From contig JAPOQN010000015.1 of NCBI GenBank assembly GCA_026710655.1, forward strand, positions 1 to 54,954: a stretch of DNA of 54,954 nucleotides. Direction: 5' to 3'. Source of the stretch: Chloroflexota bacterium. GTDB lineage: Bacteria; Chloroflexota; Dehalococcoidia; Tepidiformales; Tepidiformaceae. The translations under genes were made by a program, and so were the position numbers. Under the pieces are notes generated by a model. The model was not told the origin of the DNA. It made no database searches and was given only the letters and a program-made list of their open reading frames with translations. Positions 27,431 to 36,555 of this stretch are shown here, piece after piece (the stretch's first letter is position 1; every line of letters begins with the position of its first letter).

Positions 27431-30150
27431 GCTTCTAGCCCCAGGAGCGCCGTCAGGTCCTGCCTGGCGTCGAGGATGCCGGCCCAGAAGTCGCCGGTCT
27501 TGGCGAAGCGGTCGGGGGCGGTGAGCACGGTGAAGTCGGTCGGGTAGAGGTCGTCGAGCTCATCCCAGCGGACGGGCACGGAAACGGGCGCGCCGGGCTT
27601 GGCGCGCGGCGAGAAGATGGCGGCGACGTTCTTAGCGCGGGCGTTCTGGTTGACATCGAGGAAGATCTTGCCGGTGCGCTTCTGCGAGGCCCACTCAAGG
27701 GTCACATCCTGGGGCATGCGAGCGAGCAACTCGCCGCTGACGGTCTCGCAGAGGGAGCGGATAACGGGGTAGGGGAACTGGCGGAGGACGGGCACGTAGA
27801 TGTGGAGGCCGGTCGCGCCGGATGTCTTCACGTAGGAGGGGAGGGCGGCGGCATCGAGGATCTCCTTGAAGGCGCGGGCCACCTCGACGGTCTTGGCGAA
27901 GGCCTTGCGGTTGAGCTGGGGCTCCTCGCCGGCGGCCTCGTCGCCACGGTAGATGTAGGGGTCGAGGTCGAAGAGGAGGAAGTCGGGATAGTTGAGGACG
28001 GAGGCCTCGATGTTCTCGCGGGAGGCGGTGAAGGTGGTGGGGAGGGTGGGGGCGTCGGGGTCGGGGGAGACGCGGGCCATGGTGGCGTGGAACTCGAGGT
28101 TGGCGAGCTGGCCGAGCCAGAGGAGCGTGGGGAGGTTGTTGCAGAGGAGGAAGTCGCGATCGCCGCCGGCGCCCTCGGAGTGGACGGGCACGGTCTCGAC
28201 GTATTCGGGGGGCGGGGCCTCCGAGTGCTTCTGGTAGAAGTGCAGGTCGCCGATGCCGTTGGGGTAGCGGGTGAGGGTGATGAGGCGGTTGCGGAGGTGG
28301 GGGAGCATGAGGGGGGCGACGGTGGCGAGGTAGCGCAGCAGGTCGCGCTTGGTGACGGCGCGCTGGGTCTCGTGCTCGGGCCAGAGGGGCTTTTCCAGGT
28401 TCGTGACAGGAATCTCGTGGCCGCCGACATCGAGGCGTAGCTCGTCGCGGGGGTCGTCGAGCTGGCGCAGCACGGAGGCGGCCTGGCTCGCGGGGGAAGG
28501 GGCGGCGGGTGGGGACGGGGTGGGCGCTGGCGTCTCGGCCACGAAGACGACCTCGTCAGGGGCCTTGTCGGGGCGGAGGCGCTTGAAGGCGGGCGCCCTG
28601 AGCAGCCCCTGGGAGGTGACCTCCGAATACTCAACCTCGACGACGAGTTCGGGGCGGACGAAGGTGGCGCCGGCGGCCTCGGGCGGGGTCTCGCGGAAGG
28701 GAGAGGCGTCGGTGGCGAGGGTGTCGAGGCGGGCGCGCAGGTCGACCAGCAGGGCATCGGTGAAGCCGCTCCCAGCGCGGCCCCAGTAGACGAACGCGCC
28801 GCCGGGGTCGCGGGGGGCGCCAAGGAGGAGGGCGCCGAACGTGGGCGCGCGGAAGCCCTCGCCGGGGGTGAAACCGCAGACGACGAACTCGTCGGTCGGC
28901 CGGTCCTTGATCTTCACCCAGGAGTCGGTGCGCTTGCCGGGTAGATATCGGCTCCCGCGCCGCTTCGCGACGACCCCCTCGAGCCCGAGCGCGACCGCGC
29001 CTTCGTATGCTTCCTTGCCTTCTGCCTGGAGGGGTTCAACTAGGGCGACGGGGCCGGCGGGGAGGAGGACGCGCGCAAGGGCTTCCTTGCGCTCCTCGAG
29101 GGCAACGCCAGTCAGGTCGTAGCCGTCGAGGTGGAGCAGGTCGAAAGCCATGTAGGTGACGGGGACGCGCGCCTCGGCGGCGGCGATGTCCAGTTCACCG
29201 GCGAGGTTCATGCGCTGCTGGAGAATTTCGAAGGAGGGCACGCCGCGCTCGTCGAAGGCGACGATCTCGCCGTCGTAGATGGCCGCGGCGACGGGTTGGG
29301 CGGCAAGGGCCTCAGCGAGGCCGGGGTAGGTGGTGGTGAGGTCGGTGCCGCGGCGGGAGGGGAGGCGCGCCTCGCCACCGGTAACGTGGACGACGGCGCG
29401 GATGCCGTCGAGCTTGGGCTCGAAGAGCCAGTCGGGGTGGGAGAAGGGGTCGCGGGTGCTCGCCATCATGGGGGTGAGGGCGTCGGGGAGGGGAGCGGGG
29501 CGGGAGCCGTCGAGGGCGTCGGGGGTGTAGTCGGAGGGGGCCTTGCGGTGGCGGGGGAGGCGGCCGGCTCGGATGTCGTCGAGGGAGAGGCCGGAGACGA
29601 CGGAGCGGTCGAGCGCGGTCAGGTCCTGGTCGGGGTCGGCCACGGGGTCGTCGTGCTTGAGGAGGAGCCAGTCGCTGGAAGTCTTCACGAACGACCAGGA
29701 GCCCTTGAGCTTGCGGCCGCGCATCTGGACCGAGATCTTGCCGGCCTCGATGGCCGCCTCCATGGCCGCCTCGGCCTCCTCGCGCGAGGAGAAGTCGTAG
29801 AGGCGCTCGTGCTCGGGGGCGTAGGTGCCGGCGTCCCAGACGATGACCTGGCCCGCTCCGTACTGCCCCTTCGGGATGACGCCCTCGAAGGCGGAGTAGG
29901 CGATGGGGTGGTCCTCGGTCATGACGGCGTGGCGGCGGACGGAGGGGTCGCTGGAGGGGCCGCGGGGCACGGCCCAGGACTTCATCACGCCGCCAACCTC
30001 GAGGCGGACGTCGTAGTGGAGGCGGGTGGCGTCGTGCTTCTGGACGACGAAGGTGAGGGGTCCGGCGCGCCCCTCGGGGACGGCGTCGGGGGGCTCGGGG
30101 GTGGCCGCGAAGTCGCGCTTCTCGCGGTATTGGTCGAGGGGCTCAGTCAT
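27427..30150 (-). CDS. ligD: ATP-dependent DNA ligase D (NHEJ)
   Basis: 907 residues in the order phosphoesterase, ligase, polymerase, as in Pseudomonas LigD rather than the mycobacterial order. The 3'-phosphoesterase domain has QKHDATRLHYDVRL (His39, His45, Asp47) and His81. The ligase domain has the nucleotidyl lysine in FEPKLDGIRA (Lys244). The C-terminal primase-polymerase domain has the metal-binding DLDP in FLLFDLDPYIY. An Ala/Pro linker near residue 550 separates ligase and polymerase. With Ku it repairs double-strand breaks without a template. It lies 15 bases after ku. Confidence 0.97.
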   Translation of the reverse strand: MTEPLDQYREKRDFAATPEPPDAVPEGRAGPLTFVVQKHDATRLHYDVRLEVGGVMKSWAVPRGPSSDPSVRRHAVMTEDHPIAYSAFEGVIPKGQYGAGQVIVWDAGTYAPEHERLYDFSSREEAEAAMEAAIEAGKISVQMRGRKLKGSWSFVKTSSDWLLLKHDDPVADPDQDLTALDRSVVSGLSLDDIRAGRLPRHRKAPSDYTPDALDGSRPAPLPDALTPMMASTRDPFSHPDWLFEPKLDGIRAVVHVTGGEARLPSRRGTDLTTTYPGLAEALAAQPVAAAIYDGEIVAFDERGVPSFEILQQRMNLAGELDIAAAEARVPVTYMAFDLLHLDGYDLTGVALEERKEALARVLLPAGPVALVEPLQAEGKEAYEGAVALGLEGVVAKRRGSRYLPGKRTDSWVKIKDRPTDEFVVCGFTPGEGFRAPTFGALLLGAPRDPGGAFVYWGRAGSGFTDALLVDLRARLDTLATDASPFRETPPEAAGATFVRPELVVEVEYSEVTSQGLLRAPAFKRLRPDKAPDEVVFVAETPAPTPSPPAAPSPASQAASVLRQLDDPRDELRLDVGGHEIPVTNLEKPLWPEHETQRAVTKRDLLRYLATVAPLMLPHLRNRLITLTRYPNGIGDLHFYQKHSEAPPPEYVETVPVHSEGAGGDRDFLLCNNLPTLLWLGQLANLEFHATMARVSPDPDAPTLPTTFTASRENIEASVLNYPDFLLFDLDPYIYRGDEAAGEEPQLNRKAFAKTVEVARAFKEILDAAALPSYVKTSGATGLHIYVPVLRQFPYPVIRSLCETVSGELLARMPQDVTLEWASQKRTGKIFLDVNQNARAKNVAAIFSPRAKPGAPVSVPVRWDELDDLYPTDFTVLTAPDRFAKTGDFWAGILDARQDLTALLGLEA

Positions 30151-30165
30151 GTGGCGCCCCGGCGG

Positions 30166-31005
30166 CTAGTCGGCGGCGACGGCGGCCTTCTCGCCGGCGG
30201 TGGCGCCGTTGTCGCTGGCGGGGGCGGCTTCGCCCTCCTTGCGGGCGCGGGCGGCCTCGACGCTGGCGCGGAGGGCGGCCATGAGGTCGACGGCGGGCTG
30301 CGGGGCGGCGGCCTCGGGGGTCGCCACCTCCTGGCCCTCCAGCTTGGCGTTGATGATGGTCATCAGGGCTTCGCGGTATTCGTCCGTGTACTTCTCCGGG
30401 TCGAAGGGCTCCTCGAGCATCTCGATGAGGGCGCGGGCCATCTCCATCTCCTGATCGGTAATCTCCTCGACGGCGACCGAATCGCCGGGGTCGCGGATCT
30501 CGTCCGGGTAGAAGAGGGTTTCGAGGATGAGCTGGTCGCCGCGGGCGCGGAGGGCGCAGAGGCGTTCCTTCGTGCGAATGGCGACCTTGGCGATGGCGAT
30601 GAGCCCCTTGGCCTGCATCGCGCGGATGAGGAGGGAGTACGGCTTGAGGCCGACCTCGTCCGGGGCGAGGTAGTAGGACTTCTCGTAGTGGACGGGGTCG
30701 ATCTCGGATTCCTCGACGAACGCGGTCAGCGTGATGGTGTGCTTGGTGGGGAGGGGGAGCTTCTCGAAGTCCTCGTCTTCGAGGATGACGTAGCGGTCCT
30801 TGGCGTACTCGTAGCCCTTCACGATCTCGTCGTAGGGCACTTCCTGCTCCTCGACGGGGTCCCAGCGGAGCATGCGGACGCGCGTGGTGGTATCGCGCCG
30901 GAGCTGGCGAAAGCCGATGTCCTTACTCTCGGTGGCGGGGAAGAGGCGGATGGGGATGCTCACCATGCCGAAGCTGATGGCGCCCTTCCAGATGGCTCGG
31001 GGCAT
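30166..31005 (-). CDS. ku: Ku DNA end-binding protein
   Basis: 279 residues from the ATG at 31005, chosen because MPRAIWKGAISFGMVSIPI is the universal bacterial Ku start and GGAGG lies 6 bases upstream; the frame extends 55 codons further without merit. Ku encircles broken DNA ends and recruits LigD. The core beta-barrel is complete, and the C-terminus is an Ala/Glu-rich tail rather than the Lys-rich tail of some Ku proteins. It is transcribed divergently from kamA. Confidence 0.96.
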   Translation of the reverse strand: MPRAIWKGAISFGMVSIPIRLFPATESKDIGFRQLRRDTTTRVRMLRWDPVEEQEVPYDEIVKGYEYAKDRYVILEDEDFEKLPLPTKHTITLTAFVEESEIDPVHYEKSYYLAPDEVGLKPYSLLIRAMQAKGLIAIAKVAIRTKERLCALRARGDQLILETLFYPDEIRDPGDSVAVEEITDQEMEMARALIEMLEEPFDPEKYTDEYREALMTIINAKLEGQEVATPEAAAPQPAVDLMAALRASVEAARARKEGEAAPASDNGATAGEKAAVAAD

Positions 31006-31047
31006 TGCGGGCCTCCGCGTAGGCCAACTTATGTCGGCAGCCCCCAA

Positions 31048-31053
31048 AGTGTA
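31048..31053 (-). promoter_or_regulatory. Candidate -10 box of the ku-ligD operon
   Basis: TACACT on the minus strand, 42 bases before the ku ATG. A stem, CGCTGAC with GTCAGCG (31058-31079), lies just upstream and could be an operator for either divergent gene. Confidence 0.35.
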
Positions 31054-31084
31054 CGACCGCTGACATGTTTCCGTCAGCGCGGGG

Positions 31085-31112
31085 TTGGGGGGCCGGTAGC
31101 GCATGGTAAACT
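31085..31112 (+). promoter_or_regulatory. Candidate promoter of kamA
   Basis: TTGGGG (31085-31090), 16 bases, TAAACT (31107-31112). A start near 31119 would begin the transcript at the riboswitch. Confidence 0.35.
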
Positions 31113-31116
31113 GGAA

Positions 31117-31250
31117 GGGCCGAATCTCCGTGCGATTACCCGAGTCGCCGGGGAACGGGGGAACCACCATTGGGGTGAATTGCGCGGAAGCGCATAGGCG
31201 ATCTCCGACGCCGAACCCGACAGCTAACCCCGCAGGCGTTCGGAGGCTCG
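31117..31250 (+). promoter_or_regulatory. Cyclic di-AMP riboswitch (ydaO/yuaA type)
   Basis: The conserved blocks of this aptamer class are present in order: GGGGAAC and GGGGGAACC, TTGGGGTGAAT (31170-31180), a variable hairpin (TGCGCGGAAGCGCA), then GCCGAACCCGACAGCTAAC followed by CCCGCAGGCGT. The closing stem P1 is CTCCG (31126-31130) with CGGAG (31241-31245). Known members bind cyclic di-AMP and mostly switch off genes for cell-wall turnover, potassium uptake and osmolytes. Confidence 0.9.
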
Positions 31251-31345
31251 CGACTACGCGACCAGCCTCCCAGTCGGTGGTCTCGAGCAGAGACCGACCG
31301 GTCCTCGCCCGAAGGGCGCGGACTTACGTTATGCCACAGGAGGCT
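31242..31345 (+). promoter_or_regulatory. Riboswitch expression platform with mutually exclusive pairings
   Basis: AGCCTCC (31264-31270) is exactly complementary to GGAGGCT at 31242-31248, which overlaps the 3' strand of P1, and to a second GGAGGCT at 31339-31345, which is the kamA ribosome binding site. The first pairing extends by CGCG-ACTA-CGCG. If ligand closes P1, AGCCTCC is freed to mask the ribosome binding site; without ligand it is held upstream. Two further stems lie between: GGTCTC/GAGACC and CGCCC/GGGCG. Confidence 0.75.
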
Positions 31346-31351
31346 TCCCTT

Positions 31352-32722
<1,371 letters not shown>

Positions 32723-32748
32723 CCCGCCGTCGCTTGGACGCACGACCG

Positions 32749-32777
32749 AACGGGGTCCGTTTCGACGGGCCCCGTTT
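32749..32777 (+). terminator. Hairpin terminator after kamA with TTCG tetraloop
   Basis: A 12-bp stem (AACGGGGTCCGT with ACGGGCCCCGTT, one G-U pair) closed by TTCG and ending in TTT, 26 bases past the kamA stop. The T run is short but the stem is very stable. Confidence 0.75.
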
Positions 32778-32803
32778 CACGTCCGCTGCCAGCGCTGGGC
32801 GGC

Positions 32804-32809
32804 TATCCT
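32804..32809 (+). promoter_or_regulatory. -10 box of a likely leaderless promoter (SnoaL-like gene)
   Basis: TATCCT, six bases before the GTG at 32816. Confidence 0.45.
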
Positions 32810-32815
32810 TGGGCC

Positions 32816-33214
32816 GTGACAGAGCCGGGAAGACACACGGAAGCGGAGCAGGAGGTCCTCCTCGCGAACGAGGGCTTCTACCGCGCGCTGGGCACGGCGG
32901 ACATGGGCGCGATGGAGAACGTGTGGGCGCGGCTCACGCCGGTGACGTGCCTGCACCCCGGCTGGACCGTCTTGAGCGGCCGCGAGGACGTGCTGGAGAG
33001 CTGGCGCACGATCCTCGCGAACCCGAACCAGCCCCGGATCGTGGGCGGCGGCGCGAGCGTGACGGTGGTCGGCGACGCCGCCGTCGTGCTCTGCCGGGAG
33101 GTGGTCTCGGGCAGCCCGCTCTACGCGACGAACGTGTTCGTGCGGGAGGAGGGGCGGTGGCGGATGACCCACCATCACTCGGGCCCGGTGATGGTGCCGG
33201 GGACTGAGGCGTAG
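32816..33214 (+). CDS. SnoaL/NTF2-like protein
   Basis: 132 residues from a GTG. It has the small cone-shaped NTF2 fold used by ketosteroid-isomerase-like and SnoaL-like proteins: NEGFYRALGTADMGAMENVW, then HPGWTVLSGREDVLESW, then a beta-rich half ending EEGRWRMTHHHSGPVM. Related proteins are annotated as DUF4440 or nuclear transport factor 2 family; the ligand is unknown. It comes after the kamA terminator and has its own leaderless-type promoter, so it is probably a separate unit. Confidence 0.85.
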   Translation: MTEPGRHTEAEQEVLLANEGFYRALGTADMGAMENVWARLTPVTCLHPGWTVLSGREDVLESWRTILANPNQPRIVGGGASVTVVGDAAVVLCREVVSGSPLYATNVFVREEGRWRMTHHHSGPVMVPGTEA

Positions 33215-33218
33215 CCGT

Positions 33219-33267
33219 AGTGGCTAGTGGCTAGTGATTGGTGACTAGTCACCAGCCACTAATCACT
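33219..33267. repeat. Mosaic of seven 7-bp units forming a hairpin between convergent genes
   Basis: The 49 bases divide exactly into heptamers: AGTGGCT, AGTGGCT, AGTGATT, GGTGACT, then AGTCACC, AGCCACT, AATCACT. The last three are reverse complements of units 4, 1 and 3, though not in mirror order, so the central stem is perfect and the outer part can pair only partly. Lying between the ends of two convergent genes, it may act as a bidirectional terminator. Confidence 0.75.
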
Positions 33268-33272
33268 ATTCG

Positions 33273-34124
33273 CTATGGCCTGAAGCCCTCGTTGTTGAAG
33301 GCCTCGTCGCGCCAGGCGAGGGCGGCGCGGAGGCCTTCCTCGTTGGAGATGCGGCCGAACTCGCCGGCGCCGGGGCGCATGCGGCCACTGAGGGCGTGCC
33401 ACTGCGGGCCGGTGTTGAGGGCGGTGCGGATGCCCATGATCTCGTAGCTCTGGTTAATGGCGAGCTTGTTCGCGGCGAGCAGGTCGGGGGCGATGCTGGA
33501 GATGGCGCGCACCTCCTTCATGACCTCCTCCTCGAGCGACTCGGCGGGGAAGCTCTTCGCGATCCAGCCCCATTCGGCGGCCTGCTTGCCGGTAAGGCTG
33601 TTGCCGCTGAGCTGGAGGTACTTGGCGCGTCCCATGGGCATCTTCCAGGGGAAGTAGATGACGTCGGGGGTGGTCATGCCGCGCATGGGGGGATAGCCGA
33701 TCTTGCAGTCGTCGGAGGCGAAGGCGATGTCACACATCGACATCAGCTCGGAGCCACCGGCGAGGCAGTAGCCGTGGACCATCGCGACGACCGGCTTGAG
33801 CAGGTCCCAGATCGTCATCCAGTCGCGGACGCAGCTGCGGGCGAAGGGGTCGGTCCAGGTGTCGAAGTGCTTCTCCGAGACGAGGATGCCGGCACGGGCG
33901 TCGGCGGGCTGGTTGGGGGTGATGTCGTAGCCCGCGCTGAAGGCACGTCCGGCACCGCGGACGAGGATGACGGTCACGTCGTCGTCGCGCTCCGCGACCT
34001 TGAGGGCGTCGACGAACTCGCCGCGGAGGTCGCGGTTGAGGGCGTTCAGCTTCTCGGGGCGGTTGAGCGTGATGGTCGCGATGCGGTCGCTGGTGGAGTA
34101 GAGGATGTTCTCGTACTCGGGCAT
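33273..34124 (-). CDS. Enoyl-CoA hydratase/isomerase family protein (crotonase)
   Basis: 283 residues. The crotonase fold is clear: ITLNRPEKLNALNRDL at the start, the first oxyanion-hole strand GAGRAFSAGYDI, and HGYCLAGGSELMSMCDIAFA with Glu at a catalytic position. The family includes hydratases, isomerases and hydrolases of acyl-CoA; the middle part (DTWTDPFARSCVRDWMTIWD) is longer than in FadB-type hydratases, so the reaction is open. GAGGAGG lies 7 bases before the ATG. It is last in a row with the nitrilase and the double CaiB gene. Confidence 0.92.
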   Translation of the reverse strand: MPEYENILYSTSDRIATITLNRPEKLNALNRDLRGEFVDALKVAERDDDVTVILVRGAGRAFSAGYDITPNQPADARAGILVSEKHFDTWTDPFARSCVRDWMTIWDLLKPVVAMVHGYCLAGGSELMSMCDIAFASDDCKIGYPPMRGMTTPDVIYFPWKMPMGRAKYLQLSGNSLTGKQAAEWGWIAKSFPAESLEEEVMKEVRAISSIAPDLLAANKLAINQSYEIMGIRTALNTGPQWHALSGRMRPGAGEFGRISNEEGLRAALAWRDEAFNNEGFRP

Positions 34125-34148
34125 GGATTGGCCTCCTCAGATGGCGGG

Positions 34149-34154
34149 ATTGTA
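34149..34154 (-). promoter_or_regulatory. Candidate -10 box of the crotonase gene
   Basis: TACAAT on the minus strand, 24 bases before the ATG, giving a short leader that contains GAGGAGG. Confidence 0.4.
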
Positions 34155-34159
34155 GGGGG

Positions 34160-36511
34160 TCAGGGAGTGGTGAGGGGGGAGACGACGAAGGGCGGGGCGG
34201 GGACGGCGGGCTCGTGGGCGGTGACGCCCTCCTCGTAGAGGCGCTCGATGGCGCCGGCGTCGCGGCCGAGGAGCTCGCCGAAGACGTATTCATTGCCCTC
34301 GGCGAAGCGGGGGGCGTGGCTGCGGACGGACGGGGCCGTGCGGGAGAAGCGCCACATGAAGCCGGGGTAGGGGTAGACGCCCGTATCGGGGTGGTCGATG
34401 TGGACCCAGGAGCCGCGGGCGTGGAAGTGGGGGTCGGCGTGGAGCTGCCAGTTGTGGAGGATAGGGGCGGCGGGGACGCCGCGCCCCTGGAGCTCGCGGA
34501 CGGCCTCGAAGCGGGTGAGGGGCTGCGTCCAGGCGGCGAGGCGCTCGTCGATCTCCGCGCGGCGGGCGACGCGGGCGGGGCGATCGAGCCCGGCGAGGTC
34601 GTCGAGACCGGCGACGGCACAGAGGGCGCGCCACTGCTCGTCGGTGCGGACGGCGATGGCGATCCAGTCGTCGCGACCGTAGACGGGATAGGCGCCGGTG
34701 GGGGCGTCGGCGGGCTCGACGTTGCCGTTGCGGGGCATCGAGTGGCCGTTGTCGTGGACATGGGCGAAGGCGGCGACCATGAAGGTCATGGCGGACTCGG
34801 TGAGGGCCATGTCGACGTGGGAGCCGCGGCCGGTGCGGTCGAGCCGTTCGAGGCCGGCCACGGCGGCGATGGCGGCGTGGCCGCCGGCGATGGGGTCGGC
34901 GATGAAGGAGCCGGTGCGGTAGGGACGCTCGTCGCCGGGATAGCCGGTGGTGGAGGCCAGTCCGCTGGCGGCCTCGATGTTGGAGCCGTACGCCATCCAG
35001 TTGCGGCGGGCGCCGGTCGCCCCGAAGCCGCTGATGGAGACCATGACGAGGCGGGGATTGACCTTGCTTAGCTCCTCGTAGGAGAGGCCGAGGTTGGGCA
35101 TGACGCGGGCGCTGTTGTTCTCGATGACGACATCGGCCTTCGCGGCGAGGTCGAGGAAGATCTGGCGACCATCGTCGGTGGCGAGGTCGAGGGCGATATC
35201 GCGCTTGTTGCGGTTCATCTGGTTGAAGTAGCCGGACGTGTTCCAGTGGTACTTGCCCGGGTCGAGGCCGGCATAGTGGCTGCCGCGGGTGGCGGGGCGC
35301 GTGGCGAGCTCGACCTTGATGACCTCGGCGCCGAGATCGGCGAGGTGGCGGCAGGCGATCGGTCCGGCCCAGTTGTTCGTGACCTCGATGACGCGAAGGC
35401 CCTCGAAGGGGGCGCTGACGGTGATCGACTCGCCGCTACGGACAGGTGGGGTGTGACCTGCGACCGCGCGGCCGAGCGTGTCGGGCGGTTCGGCATCCGG
35501 CCAGGGATCGGTCCAGCGGTAGGGGCGGCCGGGCATCGGCTTGCCGCGGCAGTCGCGGAAGTACTCGCGGTCGGCGAGGTGGTCGTCGGCGAGCAGCCCG
35601 GGAGCGTCGGCCATGAAGACCACGGGGACGCGGAGCGCCTGCCCTTTCTCGGCGATCTGCTTCACCGAGTGGGCCGCGCACCACTCGCGGACGATGGCCT
35701 CGATCTCGGGGAGGTGGTCGCGCCGGCCGAGGATGGTCTGGTAGTCCGGGTGGTTCGCGAGGTCGGGGCGCCCGCAGAGGAGGAGGACGTTCTGGTGGAC
35801 GAGGAAGTTGAAGAAGTGGACCCAGCCGTCCTTGGCGCGGACGAGGTCGGAGCCGGTGCGCATGAAGACGCGACCCTCGTGGGTCCAGGCGACGGTGGTA
35901 CTCCAGTGGGCGCCGAGCATGGCCTCGGCGGCACTGACCTCGACCTCCTGGCCTTCGCCGGTGCGGAGGGCGTGGCGGAGGGCGGTGAGCGAGGCGAACG
36001 CGACCTGGAGTCCGGCGTGGAACTGCGCCTGGTGGCCGGGAACGCGCAGGGGCTCGCGCTCCGGGTGACCGGCAATCGACCAGTACCCGCCGAGGGCGTA
36101 GTCGGTGAGCTCGTCGGCGGCCCAGCGGGCATAGGGACCGCTGCGGCCGTAGTGGTCGGCGTTGGCGACGACGATGGCGGGGTTAGCGGGCCGGAGGAGC
36201 TCGTACAGGGCATCCTGCTCGAGTTCCGGCAGGGAGAAGTCGGTGAGGACAAGGTCGAAGTGGGGGGCGAGGGCGGGGAGGGCGGCGAGGAGCGCATCGC
36301 GGTCGAGGCGGTCGTCTCGGAGCTCGACCTCGTCCTCGAAGTAGGCGTAGACGAGGTCGCTTGGGGGCCAGTCGCCGGGGCGGGGGTCGGTCCAGCGCCA
36401 CCACGAGCAGCGCGCGCCCAAATCGGCGAGGAGGCGGGTGGCGTAGGCCCCGGCCACACCGCGGGCGAGATTGAGGACGCGGAAGTCGAGGGGGGCGGTC
36501 CCGTCGGGCAT
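34160..36511 (-). CDS. Tandem CaiB/BaiF CoA-transferase (two family III domains in one chain)
   Basis: 783 residues from the ATG at 36511; the frame continues upstream into the nitrilase gene as a shadow. Two family III CoA-transferase domains follow each other, one at about residues 8-350 and one at about 365-770 (the latter starting FEGLRVIEVTNNWAGPIACR). The second keeps the nucleophile Asp in GRGSHVDMALTES; in the first the matching site is GEGQEVEVSAAEA, with Glu instead of Asp. Single-domain enzymes form interlocked dimers, so this chain may fold as a one-chain dimer with one working site. The CoA donor and acceptor are unknown. Confidence 0.9.
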   Translation of the reverse strand: MPDGTAPLDFRVLNLARGVAGAYATRLLADLGARCSWWRWTDPRPGDWPPSDLVYAYFEDEVELRDDRLDRDALLAALPALAPHFDLVLTDFSLPELEQDALYELLRPANPAIVVANADHYGRSGPYARWAADELTDYALGGYWSIAGHPEREPLRVPGHQAQFHAGLQVAFASLTALRHALRTGEGQEVEVSAAEAMLGAHWSTTVAWTHEGRVFMRTGSDLVRAKDGWVHFFNFLVHQNVLLLCGRPDLANHPDYQTILGRRDHLPEIEAIVREWCAAHSVKQIAEKGQALRVPVVFMADAPGLLADDHLADREYFRDCRGKPMPGRPYRWTDPWPDAEPPDTLGRAVAGHTPPVRSGESITVSAPFEGLRVIEVTNNWAGPIACRHLADLGAEVIKVELATRPATRGSHYAGLDPGKYHWNTSGYFNQMNRNKRDIALDLATDDGRQIFLDLAAKADVVIENNSARVMPNLGLSYEELSKVNPRLVMVSISGFGATGARRNWMAYGSNIEAASGLASTTGYPGDERPYRTGSFIADPIAGGHAAIAAVAGLERLDRTGRGSHVDMALTESAMTFMVAAFAHVHDNGHSMPRNGNVEPADAPTGAYPVYGRDDWIAIAVRTDEQWRALCAVAGLDDLAGLDRPARVARRAEIDERLAAWTQPLTRFEAVRELQGRGVPAAPILHNWQLHADPHFHARGSWVHIDHPDTGVYPYPGFMWRFSRTAPSVRSHAPRFAEGNEYVFGELLGRDAGAIERLYEEGVTAHEPAVPAPPFVVSPLTTP

Positions 36512-36518
36512 GCGGGGC

Positions 36519-36524
36519 ACTCTA
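36519..36524 (-). promoter_or_regulatory. -10 box of a likely leaderless promoter (tandem CaiB gene)
   Basis: TAGAGT on the minus strand, seven bases before the ATG at 36511. Confidence 0.4.
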
Positions 36525-36555
36525 CAACGACGGGCAGGGGTAAGGCGGGGCGGGG

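Noticed and set aside
29131..31197. A 688-codon plus-strand frame opposite ligD and ku
   Set aside because: Gly/Val/Glu-rich shadow with no domain; both minus-strand proteins are certain.
31302..31320. CGCCC-GAA-GGGCG as an intrinsic terminator of the riboswitch
   Set aside because: No T tract follows; the pairing with the ribosome binding site points to translational control instead.
31103..31351. KamA start at 31103 or 31331
   Set aside because: The first would translate the riboswitch; the second has a poorer ribosome binding site than the ATG at 31352, which has GGAGG 8 bases upstream.
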